Assembly: GCA_030141605.1 (NCBI GenBank)
Contig: JAQGDQ010000059.1
Location: forward strand, 436,001-500,000
From: Tubiluchus corallicola
Lineage: Eukaryota > Priapulida > Priapulimorpha > Priapulimorphida > Tubiluchidae
Direction of reading: 5' to 3'
DNA: 64,000 bases
In this document: positions 33,591 to 50,700 of the stretch, piece after piece
Layout: each line of letters begins with the position of its first letter
Numbering within the stretch: position 1 is the first letter of the stretch
Translations under genes and position numbers: made by a program
Notes under the pieces: model-generated
The model's input: only the letters and a program-made list of their open reading frames with translations
Told to the model about the DNA's origin: nothing
Database searches by the model: none

Positions 33591-34656
33591 GCACAGACAT
33601 AACCAACATACAAAAATACACAGAAAATGCACATGAAAAATTACTGCATCAATTAAGCAACGTGTAAAAATTCAACATCGAGCAAATGGTATTAAGCTAC
33701 AAAGTGTTTGATTTTGTTCTTACATGTTCTGAATACAATTACAATTCACGTTAGCGTTCGATATTTTGACCCTTTGTTTTTATAAAAGGCGCCTTTAGCT
33801 ACTATAAGATTAATTATATTCCTACCATTTGTTTGGTTTTTAACTTTTTATGGCTTTTCTTTGACGTCAGAGCTGTCAAAAACTCTTTAAGATCAAGTAA
33901 TTTGCTACAAGTCCCGAAGCGGTTTTCTTTCAGTCTTCATGCAAAAACTATGCAACATGCGTCACCTATGCGTTTGAAACCAACTTTAAAATGGTTTTTA
34001 AACTCGTTAAAGTGTTTTGTTTATAAATTCAAAACTGTTTTAGTAGATGTTGCTTTGCAGTCGTTAGGATAAAACTGAGTACAACGAAGCAGAATTGACT
34101 GAGTATTGGCTTTCACTTGTGCCTATATTCTGCGACATCTATACATAATAAGCAATGCTCAAAAACGGGATGCACATTGTCTGAACCTATGTAAGCGCGA
34201 AATTGTAAAATATATATATATATGTATATATTTTAAATTCAAATAATTTTTCTAAGTAACGAAAAGGCTGATAAATAATCAGTTAGTAAACATATATAAA
34301 CTATTTTTCAACAATATGGCGCAATTTTAAACGCAATAGCAAAACGTTTTGAATCAAGGAACTGGTATTCTGCTCTATATTGCTCTATATTTTCAATGAG
34401 CCGCTCTAATTTTGCGGTACTCATTCTAATCCTATAAGTTGAGAACAATTATTCAGGAAGAGCTCTGCCATATTGCCATATTTACCCTATTTCGTTATGT
34501 ATTGTAAGATTTTACAAAAAATTGCAACACTATTCTTAAATAAAGCCTAAAAGATTAGTCTTGAAGAAATTTTTCATCATTACACGCTGCTTTATTGCAT
34601 TCAGGGCCTGCTTTAGTAGTAACGCTATATAAAACTAAACTAATTAAACTCCCGCG

Positions 34657-34926
34657 ATGCCCGTTGGTCGTTGCCATTTTAATGGCAAGTCATTTCTAAC
34701 AAGTTTAGACAACATTGCACAAAGTTTCAAAAATAATCGAAGCATTCGTAGCACTTCGAAGCAAAAGTTTAAATTACTTTTTTCTTTCTGTAAGATCAAC
34801 TGTACATATTCTGGTGGATCAGTGATGCACACCGGGATGGCGATTCAGTGCCGTTTTACCAGATGGCGCGAGTATTTTAAACTATTTACAATTTACTTTT
34901 CCATTTGCACAAGTCTTTCAAACAGG
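34657..34926 (+). CDS. Candidate coding exon, unrecognised
   Basis: An ATG-started frame of 90 codons (MPVGRCHFNGKSFLTSLDNI...) ends exactly at a strong donor AACAG|GTAAGC. There is no domain similarity and the following 250 bp is a microsatellite. Chance is not excluded. Confidence 0.22.
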
Positions 34927-34942
34927 TAAGCGTAGTGCTAAG

Positions 34943-35178
<236 letters not shown>

Positions 35179-35726
35179 ATAATAAACGCTTTATTTCACA
35201 AACACAAATCAACATAAGTACGGTTAACAAATCACAAACTTAGGTAAATGACGCATACAGGAACACGTCCCTACAAATTCAGGATTCTTTTAAAGCGTAG
35301 TTGAACAAAAAATACAATACAAAATACAAAAATACAATACAGATGTATCACAGCACAAGTTGACTGGCATACATTAATTCTTAGCAAAATTAAATCGCAC
35401 CTCTTAATTTAGAATCGCGAGTAGCTGAAATTTTATTAACAGTTTAATTAACAGTTTCTTAACTTCACATCTCCACTCTTGTTTAAAAATATAAACTGAT
35501 CGATATCACACGTGGTTGTGAATTCGGGAAAACAGCAGATGTTTGGCTTAAGAACCAAAATTCTAATACAAAACACAATAAAAATAAAATTTAGCATGAA
35601 TTTATCAAAGAAATGATGTGCGTGGGTTTTGAAGTCTGTTTCAAACATTCGTTGGTCAAGTATGTTTCAAGCAAGGTTTCTGGGGCTATTTTTGGCGATA
35701 ATTAGACCAAAATTCTTAAGTAAAAC

Positions 35727-35728
<2 letters not shown>

Positions 35729-35774
<46 letters not shown>
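35729..35774. repeat. (GA)n microsatellite
   Basis: Perfect GA dinucleotides. Confidence 0.97.
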
Positions 35775-35776
<2 letters not shown>

Positions 35777-36110
35777 CAAAAGAGTTAATGCAGTATAAGT
35801 CTCATGGGAGTTTATTGCAAGTAGGATAAGTGAAACTACATATTCACTTCACTGGTAGAATTGAAATCATTTCACTAATTTGGAGTAATCTCGAGGGTGT
35901 GAAATTCATGACATTCGCAAGTGAGTCTTCAGTTAATCAAAGTGCATTAGGTATGCATAACTTGTACCCGAGACGGTTAGGACATTGGCCAGGGCAGACT
36001 CATTCTGGTTGTGCATCCCTTTCGGTATCTGTTGTTTTACTTTTGAAAAGAATTTTAATTATATTAGTTTGCGTTAGGCGTGAAATTTGAGAGAGGACCT
36101 TAGACCATGC

Positions 36111-36287
36111 TTAAGACTGGAGACAACTATCTTTATATTGTTCAAGTTCGTGTAGAGGTTCGCCAATAGCTTCATTAGATGTGCAGGACTTTCTATCAAT
36201 AGATCTAATTAAGTGTAACATTTTAGCTGCCGCACTGGTCACTAGGTTGGTGAGTGATTTGGGAAAGCTTATAAGTTTCCATTTCAG
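36111..36287 (-). CDS. Candidate terminal exon, unrecognised
   Basis: Strong acceptor with pyrimidine tract (TTTCGTCTTCGTCTTCAG) then LKWKLISFPKSLTNLVTSAA...AKMLHLIRS...GEPLHELEQYKDSCLQS and TAA; phase 0 entry. No 5' exons identified. Confidence 0.35.
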   Translation of the reverse strand: MKWKLISFPKSLTNLVTSAAAKMLHLIRSIDRKSCTSNEAIGEPLHELEQYKDSCLQS

Positions 36288-37711
36288 CTGAAGACGAAGA
36301 CGAAATAAAAATTTCATCCCATTCGCAGTCATTATGAATTAGCTTAAGTGAAACAATAAAGTAATCCCAGATCAAGTTTTGATGTTTTCAATATTGTTCG
36401 GACGGTCCTGTTAGAACACACTAAAAACGTGTACTCTGACGTGTTTAATTATAGTCTACACAATAGCGTTTGAAAAAGAGTAGGGCCTAAAGTCAAACTA
36501 TAATCAGCGCAGAATAGCCCTGCTTTAGAGAACGCCATAAAACCTACAAAAGACCATGTAGTTTAGCAAGCAAAGTAGCAAAATGCGCAATGGGCTAAAA
36601 CTAATAAGTCCGTGAACAACGAATGTGTAATATAATAAATTTTAGTAAACTAAGGTTACGCTCTTTTACTTGTAAAACCTATACAGGGTCAGATCTTGAT
36701 ACTTTTATACAACTTATACGATTATCCTAAATAGTAACTCCTAAGATCTAGCAAATTTCGAGTAGATTTACTGTGAAAATACTGCTAGAAGGTATCATTT
36801 ATGTCAAAGAGAAGCTCTGTAACTTTTAAGATCATCCAGAAAAGAACCATTACCTGCAAATTCTTTAATAAAACTAAAATGACAAGTCAAAAACGCATCA
36901 AAATTTTACAGAATAACAATGGATATAAACTCTAGATTAAGTCAGGGCTATTTTCTAAGTTATGTATACAAAAAAATCGAAAGCTGAGTTTCTTTTTCAT
37001 TTAAAAGCGATTGAAAATTTTTTATTTAAATATAAATACATGTATATGTAACGTTTATGTAACTTTGACTTTCATTTTAACAAATATACTTTGAAACGGG
37101 ATTTTGCTTTATATCTGATACAAATAAACTAACCTAGAAGGAACTAAAATGCTAAAAATTTAATGTCATATATTTCAATTCTCTTTGCGGGAGTCATCAA
37201 CAAACGAAACTTCACCGCATCTTGAGCACGTTTAAAATAGGTGACATTGAGGTAGAAAAATATTTTTATCATAAGAAATGTATAATGAGTCATAAACAGG
37301 CTGCTATTCTGTTATTTTAAGTCATGTCCATGATCTGTAAGATTTGCTGGAGGTGATGAATAATTTTTTCTCCTTTTCAACTCATGAACTTTAATAGTAT
37401 CAATGCTTTCGGATAGACATGCCCATATTTTCTAGAGAAAAAATCAGAAAAACTGGTTCCTGAGTTTGAAAGTAAAAGTGTCTGCTAATCGTCTTGGTTT
37501 GGATAACCTCCTTATTTTTACCAACTTTCACTTTTGTCCTCAATTCTTTTGTAACGCGAGATAATTTTATCTTCTTCGAGTCTAAACTTAGACATTATAC
37601 GGAGGCAGCTTCAAAATTTGAAGAACCATTGGAAACTAGCTATAAAGTGTGTCAGAGAAGTGTGTGGTATACTTGTTACGAACGTTAAATGTTTTAACAC
37701 TGAGAATATTA

Positions 37712-38017
37712 TTAATTATCATTTTGCAAATTTCCTTTAAGATTTTCTTTTCTTGTTTTGAAAATATTTTGTTCCTTTTTTAGGTTTTTGTGAAACCACC
37801 CTTGAACGATTCCCTGGTAAAACTCATTCTCATCTAAATATTTATCCTGGTGTCTGTTACTCGTCATCGCTTTCAAGGTCTTTGGTCGAAGAAAGCGGGG
37901 CGCGATGAAGCTGCCTAAAACACAGGTTTGGCGCGGCCCTACAAATTTTACTGCACCGTGTAACTTATTAACGGTTTCAGCGTTAAGCTCCACATGTTCT
38001 GTTTTTGTAAGCTGCAT
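37712..38017 (-). CDS. Candidate small protein, 101 aa, unrecognised
   Basis: ATG in a favourable context (AAAAAATGC) starts MQLTKTEHVELNAETVNKLH, then GAVKFVGPRQTCVLGSF, a Lys/Asn-rich end and TAA. Balanced composition for this AT-rich region. No signal peptide, domain or neighbour evidence; may be an exon or a chance frame. Confidence 0.3.
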   Translation of the reverse strand: MQLTKTEHVELNAETVNKLHGAVKFVGPRQTCVLGSFIAPRFLRPKTLKAMTSNRHQDKYLDENEFYQGIVQGWFHKNLKKEQNIFKTRKENLKGNLQNDN

Positions 38018-38144
38018 TTTTTTAAAATTGTGAAAGTTACTTCTCCGAACCAATTTCCAATAGCCTATTTGATTTAACTTAATTGTCCGTTAATTATAAT
38101 GTTAACTTTAAAATGATGTACGGCTTGTAAACGAAAGGCTGAAC

Positions 38145-38215
38145 TCCGGCTTTTTCATTTCTTTCGAAAAAGTTTGATTTCAAAATGTTGCTATTGTGTG
38201 TTTACGCTGTATTGA
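38145..38215 (+). mobile_element. SINE 3' fragment
   Basis: CATTTCTTTCGAAAAAGTTTG followed by ATTTCAAAATGTTGCTATTG and GTGTGTTTACGC matches the 3' body of the 22.6-kb SINE. Confidence 0.45.
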
Positions 38216-38233
38216 TCGTCCATTGATCGGCGA

Positions 38234-38379
38234 GGAATTTACAGTTCCCACACACTTTAAATACCTTAACCCTAACCTAGCCCTAACCCTATCCCTAACC
38301 CCAACTCTAAGCCTAATCATAACCCTAATCCTAATCCGCTTCACGAACTAATTTCTTATGCGCGGGAATTGTAAATTTT
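38234..38379 (+). mobile_element. Short inverted-repeat element carrying degenerate telomere repeats, copy A
   Basis: Ends GGAATTTACAGTTCCC (38234-38249) and GGGAATTGTAAATTTT (38364-38379) are inverted with 13 of 16 matches. The interior (38262-38338) is degenerate CCCTAA repeats followed by GCTTCACGAACTAATTTCTT. Same family, opposite orientation, at 51961-52144. Confidence 0.75.
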
Positions 38380-38792
38380 AGCCCATGTTTTATTCATCAT
38401 GCAACATCATTTTAAATTTTTTTATTTGTAGCAAACAAGCTTAGAATCTGCAGCAATCGAAGATGATACCCAGAATGAAATGATTGTTGTTATCATCACG
38501 CATTTATGACTTTGATTTTATATTCGTAAAGGTGAAGCTTTTGATCTTAAACGTGGTTTCTGTCATATGTAGCAGCCTTCCTTCCAGGTCATCTGAGGAG
38601 AGGTCTAATATCCCATTACCCGTCACTTTTTTTAATTAATCTATATTTGGGATGTCACTAGCATATCACTTTATTACCTCAGTAGGGCAACACACTGACT
38701 CACTTCTTGATATATCACTCACCCACCCATACATTCGCTCGATAATTTACTTGCTCACCTATCCGAAACTTATTAAATTACATATTTGCCAT

Positions 38793-39311
38793 TTATTCAT
38801 TCATTCACTCATTCATTCATCCATCCATCCATCCATCCATCCATCCATCCATCCATCCATCCATCCATCCATCCATCCATCCATCCATCCATCCATCCAT
38901 CCATCCTTTCACTCATTCGTTCATTCATTCATTCATTCATCCATTCATTCATTCATTCATTCATTCATTCATTCATTCATTCATTCATTCATTCATTCAT
39001 TCATTCATTCATTCATTCATTCATCCATCCATCCATCCATCCATCCATCCATCCACTCATTCGTTCATTCATTCATTCATTCATTCATTCATTCATTCAT
39101 TCATCCATTCATTCATTCATTCATTCATTCATTCATTCATTCATTCATTCATTCATTCATTCATTCATTCATCCATCCATCCATCCATCCATCCTTTCAC
39201 TCATTCGTTCATTCATTCATTCATTCATTCATTCATTCATTCATTCATTCATTCATTCATTCATTCATTCATTCATTCATACATTCATTCATTCATTCAT
39301 CATTCATTTAA
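38793..39311. repeat. (ATCC)n/(ATTC)n tetranucleotide array with 144-bp higher-order period
   Basis: Blocks of ATCC alternate with blocks of ATTC. The marker CATTCGTTCATTC recurs with its G at 38919, 39063 and 39207, exactly 144 bp apart. Confidence 0.95.
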
Positions 39312-39423
39312 TGACTCAACCGAGCACTAAGTTGGTTCTTTGCTCTCATTCGTTTGATTAAAAACTGAAGGAGAAAATAGGGTACGGAAAACAGAATGAA
39401 AGCGAAAAAAGTGGGAAGAGAAA

Positions 39424-43930
<4,507 letters not shown>

Positions 43931-44163
43931 GCCTCTGCCTTCAGACTGCTGATAATGGAATGCCTTTGAATTGTTGCATTTTCGGTCCTTCGGATGACTC
44001 GAAACTTCTGCGGATAGCAGGTCCACAGGGATGTGTGAAAATTTCCCCGGATGATTATCGTTTAACTAGGCGCTTGCCCAAGTTATGCCCATTTTATATT
44101 CTAAATTATTCTTCTGGTTCTTACTGTGGCTATCTTAGCACACACGACTTAACATTTAATTAA
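43931..44163 (+). CDS. Candidate terminal exon convergent with the SBK1-like gene
   Basis: Acceptor with branch-like CTGAC, T-rich tract and CCTTTAG at 43930, then an open frame LCLQTADNGMPLNCCIFGPS, DDSKLLRIAGPQGCVKI, SPDDYRLTRRLPKLCPF and on to TAA at 44161-44163. Composition looks coding. The stop lies 12 bp from the kinase stop on the other strand. No 5' exons were recognised. Confidence 0.35.
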
Positions 44164-44174
44164 TTATAACACTG

Positions 44175-44180
44175 TTTATT
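44175..44180 (-). terminator. Poly(A) signal AATAAA overlapping the kinase stop codon
   Basis: CTCAATAAACAG: the TAA stop lies within AATAAA, implying a very short 3' UTR if this signal is used. Confidence 0.4.
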
Positions 44181-45312
44181 GAGAAACGTGATCGGCATCA
44201 GCACTATCACAATCTGGTAACGACAAGATCCATTCTCGTAGCCGCCTTTCCTTGAATTCCTTTTCTTCTAGTAGTTCTGTGCCACTATTGGTTTTACCAG
44301 CTGCATTATATTTGGACGCATTTAGTTCTCCACTGTCTGACCTGCTGCCATTGATCTCAGATGTAGCATATCTGGAAGCGTTGCGCCGCCGGATCCACCT
44401 ATTATCCATGTACTTATAGATCTCCTCGATCTTACATCGTCGCTCTGGTTTCACCTCCAGAAATCTCCGGAAGAGGCGCATCAGTCGCGGTGAAAACTTG
44501 CGCCACTGCGATGGTATCTTAACAGTCTTTCGTTTCTGCCAAAGTAAGAATTCGTTATAGTATGAGTCGTCGAACACTGCCTTTTCCCAAGGAAAATTTC
44601 CTGTAAGGCAACAGTACAATGTCACGCCAAAGGACCAGACATCGATATTGGTCTCACAACTGTAACCCTCATTATAGACGGCATCACATATTTCTGGTGG
44701 AGTGTACGGAATACTGCTGTTCTTCTTCTTTACCAGAGTACCGGCCTTTCTTGATAGACCAAAATCTGTCAACTTCACCTTCTGAATGTTCTCATCAAAG
44801 ACTAGAATGTTTTCTGGCTTTACATCTCGATGCACAATGTCCTTGCTGTGCATGAACTCAATGGCTGATGATATTTGTTGCATAATTTTCTTCACACACT
44901 CTTCAGGTAGACCTTGCTGAGGCGGAATTACCTCAAAGAGGTCACCGCAAGGGGCGTACTCTTGCACAAACACGTAAGAATGTTTTGTTTCGAAGGCCAC
45001 GTCGTATGTCATGACAATGTTTCTATGTGGAGAGAGATAATAACTCAGTTCAAACTCCCTCTGAAAGTCCTTTAACTTGGTATCGTCCTTGCTCATGTGC
45101 TTGAGCGCGATCACAGTTTCGGTCTTCCGGTGCTGGGCAAGATGCACTTTTCCATAGGTACCCTCGCCCAGCAACCGGATTATTTTGTACTCCTCGTCTA
45201 CATTGACCATGCGGAGGTCCTTCCCGGTTGTCGGCAAACCGGCCGCACTAATCCGCTTAGCATTCGAGACGAACATGTTCGTGTCTAACTGAGCGCAGTT
45301 TAAAGACGGCAT
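44176..45312 (-). CDS. SBK1-like: SBK1-like (SH3-domain-binding kinase family) Ser/Thr protein kinase, 378 aa
   Basis: Single coding exon from ATG (45312) to TAA. Kinase landmarks: glycine loop GEGTYG (49-54), lysine ALK (K71), EYAPCGDLF, HRDVKPEN (161-168), DFGLS (183-187), TPPE in place of APE (204-207), DVWSFGV, CLTGNFPWE and SQWRKF. EYAPCGDLFEVIPPQQGLPE and LTGNFPWE are typical of the SBK family, whose members phosphorylate Ser/Thr in the cytoplasm with poorly known substrates. All catalytic residues are present, so an active kinase is expected. The tail after residue 310 is Ser/Asn-rich and then acidic; the proline-rich SH3 ligand of mammalian SBK1 is absent. The stop codon is embedded in AATAAA. 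A 5' UTR acceptor (TTTGTTTCAG) lies at 45385, so transcription starts further upstream. Confidence 0.9.
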   Translation of the reverse strand: MPSLNCAQLDTNMFVSNAKRISAAGLPTTGKDLRMVNVDEEYKIIRLLGEGTYGKVHLAQHRKTETVIALKHMSKDDTKLKDFQREFELSYYLSPHRNIVMTYDVAFETKHSYVFVQEYAPCGDLFEVIPPQQGLPEECVKKIMQQISSAIEFMHSKDIVHRDVKPENILVFDENIQKVKLTDFGLSRKAGTLVKKKNSSIPYTPPEICDAVYNEGYSCETNIDVWSFGVTLYCCLTGNFPWEKAVFDDSYYNEFLLWQKRKTVKIPSQWRKFSPRLMRLFRRFLEVKPERRCKIEEIYKYMDNRWIRRRNASRYATSEINGSRSDSGELNASKYNAAGKTNSGTELLEEKEFKERRLREWILSLPDCDSADADHVSQ

Positions 45313-45384
45313 CTTGCTTGTCTTTTGTATCTTTGCCAGTTTCTCTTGATAAATTTTTCACTCTGCTGTTTTGTTTATATTCAT
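45313..45384 (-). other. 5' UTR part of the kinase exon with upstream ORF
   Basis: After the acceptor GTGTTTGTTTCAG the first three bases form an ATG that opens an eight-codon upstream frame (MNINKTAE, stop) before the kinase ATG. May reduce translation. Confidence 0.5.
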
Positions 45385-47375
45385 CTGAAACAAACACAAA
45401 AATACAATGACGTCCCATGTAGCTCAGCAAACGAACAGTTATTACACAAAACAAAGTGCAGCTTCACGTAGGCCACTGACACCAAAGTTTATCAAACTAT
45501 TATCTTTCGTAAAAAGCAGATGTGCTTAACAGACGAATGCAAATGTCCTCATGACATCTGATCTAACTGCTTTTGTATATTTTTTTCACCTGGGATGCCA
45601 TTTTAATAAATTCCAACTAGAGTTGATAATTAAGAAGTCAAGGAGTAAGTAAATATCAACACAACTTAATTTGATTTCTTTCAATGGAAGGTTAAAAAAC
45701 TCATATTGTCTGCATGAAGTGAAGTTCAGAGCTTACATAAACTTACAATCGCTCATATAAAAACAAAATAGCAAATCAGTGCCCTCTAAACCAGAAGTAA
45801 CTGTCAAACCAGAATAATTACAGCACCACAATATTAGCTTCACCAATGCAATAAAATTTGCCCGACAGCGACTCATTTTGGACATGTAGATGAGTCTCTT
45901 GGCCTAGAAACTTCAATGAAAGTTGTTCGGTGAAACAGATGAAATCGCATCAATAAAATCGAATGAATAACACGCTTATTACCTTAACAATCTTAAGTGA
46001 CCCAAAATAGAAGCCGCAGCGAAGACATAATGCGATTAGAAGCAGTGAAGACTGCGTTCTGTTCTGAAGGCTTTCTCTGCGCTGAAACCACAATGATTCC
46101 ATGAATCGCTTGAGTTTATGAAGCTCGTTCAACAAAATTGACGCAAATGCCAAAATACTACAAGCGGCGTTCAAGTCGAAAACACTGTGCTACGGCAGCT
46201 GTTTCGCATTAAGCCCACAGGCGGCGCCAACACTTTAGTCTGAAAGAGAGTTTTGAAACGCCTAAAAGTCAATGTTAATACTACAGAAGCTATACAAGTC
46301 ACGTGCTCTGTCAAAAAAGGCCAATAGTATGGAAAATAATTTCACTTTAACATTTCCTCCAGTCATGTTTGCTTTCCTGATAATAGATGACATGGAATCT
46401 ACCATGGATCCGACGACTGAGTTTTTAAGTTTACATGAAACTAAAGACAGGGTCTATGTGAAGCTTTCAAGTGGTGAATTACAGACGACTACAAGTTTAA
46501 AGTTAAAGACGACGACTGAGGTAATCCAGATCCTTTGGAAACCGAAACTTGAATTTCTCTAATGCAATCTCACCAGGCATATGATGAAGTATGTGTAATC
46601 CATTTTAAAGAATAAGATATTGCATAAGACACAACCCACTGAATATGAAGTTTTTCTGTACAGGTTTTCTGAACAACTTACTATCTTTCGCTATTTTTCT
46701 ACTTAGCTTCCAGTTTTTAGCAAAACTGATTTTGATTTTTCCGCCACAGCACTAGCACCATATGTTCTAATAACGGTTTCTTCATTTCTCTTTACTGTGC
46801 GAGTGACCATAACTATAGACAGTTGTTGCATCAACTCTAAAGATCTTGTATTTATTACACGCCGTGTTTCAAAGCGTAAGTTCAAGCGAGAACAAAAACT
46901 CCGTATTACAGAAAAAATAGAAACAAAATAGGAGCAATACCTATTGTATTACTTATAGCAACAATGAAAGTGTTTTCAATGTTTCCCGTGTGTGTTTATT
47001 GCAGGGCAAACAGCTATCATAGGTGAAATTTTTGGGAAACTAGGAACTAGGAATATCGGGTCTTTTTATGAGCAGTTGAAGTTCTCCTAAACATTGATAT
47101 GTAAAGAAATGCTTCAGACAAACACATGCATGCTGACTACCAAAGAAAATCCCATTTAAGATTCTATGAGCCTAATAAGCAAAACAATTGAAAATAAGAA
47201 CTATGTGTTTGAAATTTTTTTGGCAATCTTCCCAGAATCTTAATGCTGAGAGACAATCAGACGTTATAAGAATCTTTAAATAGATTAATTTTTTCGGATT
47301 AAGTTCCCTCAATTGGCTCTGACATGCTGGTGAAGCCTTATTATCGTTTCTATTCTAATATCTTTTTTGCATTAC
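45385..47375. other. Upstream of the kinase; no certain gene
   Basis: A plus-strand frame from ATG 46329 (MENNFTLTFPPVMFAFLIID...) reaches a good donor GAG|GTAATC at 46521 and could be a first coding exon; unsupported otherwise. Confidence 0.25.
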
Positions 47376-47760
47376 CAGAGGCGTAGCTAAGTCGGGGCAA
47401 CACTGGGCAATCGCCACTGGGGGCAAAATTCTGATAGTGTTCAATGACTGTTAATTATTAATTATTAATCCGACATTAACAAAACAATTAACAACAGTTT
47501 TCAAGCTACAAAAAATTGCCTAGTCAGAGATCATCGTAGCTGACTTAATTACCACATAGAAAAGAATTATTCTGGTGAAGTACCGCAAATCAAACTCAGG
47601 ATGATTTTTAGAAAAAATTCGCTTATCTTTATCCCATCATATCGAAAAGGAAGGTCGGGATCAGGGACGTAGAAAGCGCGCATAGTTTGAGGCTTCACCC
47701 ACAAAACAAATGATAAAAAGGTTTTGCCCCCGGGTGTAACAAACACTTGCTACGTCCCTG
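47376..47760. mobile_element. hAT-like non-autonomous element (MITE)
   Basis: The left end CAGAGGCGTAGCTAAG and the inverted right end CAGGGACGTAGCAAGT fit the hAT-type CAGRG(A/G)CGTAGC(C/T)A end. Both are followed inward by GGGGGCAAAA. A second CAGGGACGTAG lies at 47662. No clear 8-bp target duplication; no transposase. Confidence 0.5.
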
Positions 47761-50700
47761 CCTTGTATACATACATGTTCTACGCATGTCATTTTACTAC
47801 TGTGCAAAAGTACACTTTATGTCACGTAAAAAATGTTGAGTATGCTAATTTGACGTAGTCTGGACGAAAATCAACTGCTAAAATCTGAATGCTCTGAAAA
47901 CAAAAGTTCATTTGAAATTCAAAATAATCTGCGAACAAACGTGACAAAATGCGTTTTGTATGGGGATTTCACTCTCAGTTTTCAAAGCAGACGAGATGCT
48001 GTGACTGGACCTGTCATCGTGTGCACCATTAATGACGTCACAAGTCTTCCGAATGTTTAGATAGCGTGCGCTACCAATCACGAGATGACTTCTCCCTACT
48101 AAGGAAGCAGTAAAATGTCTAAACATTTGAATAAGAACGCTGCATTAAGCACGTAGACAACTTTGGGTTTGAAATGCATCTATTTCAGGCACACTATAAT
48201 CACGCTCTCTTCATAAATAACGTTTGCATACTTTTGTTGTCTATTCATTTTGTAATTCAATGACTTATGTTTTAATTCATGTTCCTTAATAAATGTAATA
48301 CTAGATTTATATATAAAGGAAAAAACGCTCGCTATTTTGCAGTTTCTGTACAAAACTTCATTAAAATATATAATCAAATTATAAATTTAATGACAAATAT
48401 TTCACGTCTACAAAAACTACTAGAAGTAAAACTCAATCTGACCACTAACAGTTAAATCTAACCCGTTTAAAATATATTTTGCGAACTAATTTCTAACGTA
48501 GCTTGTCTTTTTATGCAGAAAATAAGAATTACAAGAGCTGAATATTTACTGAATCACTGCAAGTGGGTAGTTAAATTCATGAATTTTGACGTATTGTCAT
48601 TTTGTCATTACTCATGTGCTCCACGTATATTTCACTGTGTGAAGGCAAGCAGAATACGCGAATTACGTAACCCTGGTTCTGTTACCATGCATTGTTACAA
48701 GTGTCCGAAGGGTATCGTTGTTGCGGTGATGAACTCAAGAAATCCTAGTTGAAGCAATGATCATTAAAGTCAGAAATACATTCGTCGAGTCTCGAGATAT
48801 ACGAGCTGATATCATTATCATTTTAAGTTCTGGAATTTAATTCTAGGCAGGTGTTACTCAGTATATGGTTACTATCTATACCCGATAATGTACTACGAGC
48901 AAAATCTAACTAACTAACTGGAGAAAAAATTTGGCATTTTTCCATGCTAGACGCACTAAGTTGATTACATAAGAGACAACCGGAGATTAAAGAAATCTTT
49001 CAATGCGATAAAATTTTTGGCTAACTTCCAGATTACGGTTGAGACGATTTCATTTAAGTGAAAAGCAATTCCAAATTTCGTTTAAACCAACAATCGAAGA
49101 AATGTTTGAATTCATAAAATCAACAAAATTAGCTTTGGGAGCAGAAACCGTATGGAAGATGATGACTGAGGGAGTTCAGTAAGAGAAGAGGTTCTTGAAA
49201 GGTTTCCCGACGCTGTGAAAACAACTTTTACTTATGAAACCTGCGAACAGCTTTAGATGTATTCAGCCAGCTTCTCTGTAGCAATCCTTGCCAGCAGAAG
49301 CTGTTTGGCTTGAACGGTTGTTTATCCCACCCAGCGGTTTCCAGCCTGATTCGCGATTCTCAGAAATAATAACATCTCCTCGTCAACAGTCGATTGGCTT
49401 CCAGCAAAATGCTAAAGTGCATAGAAAATAAAGCAGTTAATGGATATTATGGGAAACACAATGGCTTCTGGAAATCGTGAGCTATGGAAATCATTTTTTG
49501 GGTTTTGAATGGGATTTTCTGTGAAGCTCCGTCACTTTAAATTTGAATATAAGCATAATAGCGCCTAAGATCACTTAGGCGACAGTATACAATTATAGAA
49601 ACCGCCTTACTGGAATTAGCATCTTATAACGTATTTTCGCCTTTAAAGACATCTTCAAATCTCTTAAATCAAGGGAAACAACATTTAAGTTAATATCAAC
49701 AACTTTAGGTCACCTTTTGAAAATGGCTGACAGAAACAATTTTCTAAAAAAGTATACTAAAATTTCATTAGACTGATCACAATTAATAACTGCTCAAGTT
49801 CGCGAATTTGAAATTTAATCACGTAGGCCCCTATCATTAGAAAAAAGATATATTTTTAAAGTCACAAAATTGATATCAAAATTTACGTGAATAAAAATTT
49901 GAAAAAAGAAGGAAAGCAAATGTTTAAGATTAAAAATTGCATTATGTGAAATTGTAAGCTTTCTGCAAAAAATATTGCATTTTTATTATTTATTATTTAT
50001 TTTACGGTTTATTAATTTTGCAAAGTTTTATCCGCGAAAAGTTTTGACAAAAATTTTATCACACTGAAAATGCTTCTTTTTTCCAATAATCAGGGCTCAG
50101 CGAATGAATTTCAAAGGCACTAATTTGTGTAATTTTTAAGTAAAACCGGTTTAATAGTTCTTGTATGCATTTCAAAGAGTTGTTTTTTATAAAAGTTAAT
50201 CAACAGTCATTACTATCAAAGTTCAGAAAGTGCCTAAAAAGACGTTTCCAATTAGAACAGAGTGCATTTGGCGACTTGAAATTTTCTAAATGTCCACGGC
50301 TACTTTTTAGTAAAAGAAATCGAGTACCAACAATGACAGCTTTAAGTTTCAACTTTCTGCGATTAAAAGCGAGCGTTAGATTGATATGAAGCTGACGTTT
50401 TCACCACATAACTATGCTGGATTGTCAACGCGCCATTGATTTCGTCCTATTCGCGCGTGAAAGGACGCGACTGATGATTTTTACGATTGGTGCATTATTT
50501 AATCGGCACTAAATCGGTGCTGGGTACCTATTGTACAACGCTGATGAGAACTGGAATAGAAGAGATGATTTCGAAATGTAGTTGATTAAATAGAATTCGT
50601 GTTTTCACTGCTTGGCGAAGCGGGCGAAGAAAGTTTCTGTTCCCTTTTCTTTAAACCAACTGGAAAATAAGAGGAAATTCTATTTTTTTTTCATTTCAGA

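Noticed and set aside
38262-38338. True telomere or chromosome-fusion point
   Set aside because: Short, degenerate, and enclosed by transposon-like inverted ends shared with a second copy.
38652-39361. 219- and 191-codon Ile-His-Pro/Ser frames
   Set aside because: Pure tetranucleotide repeat read-through.
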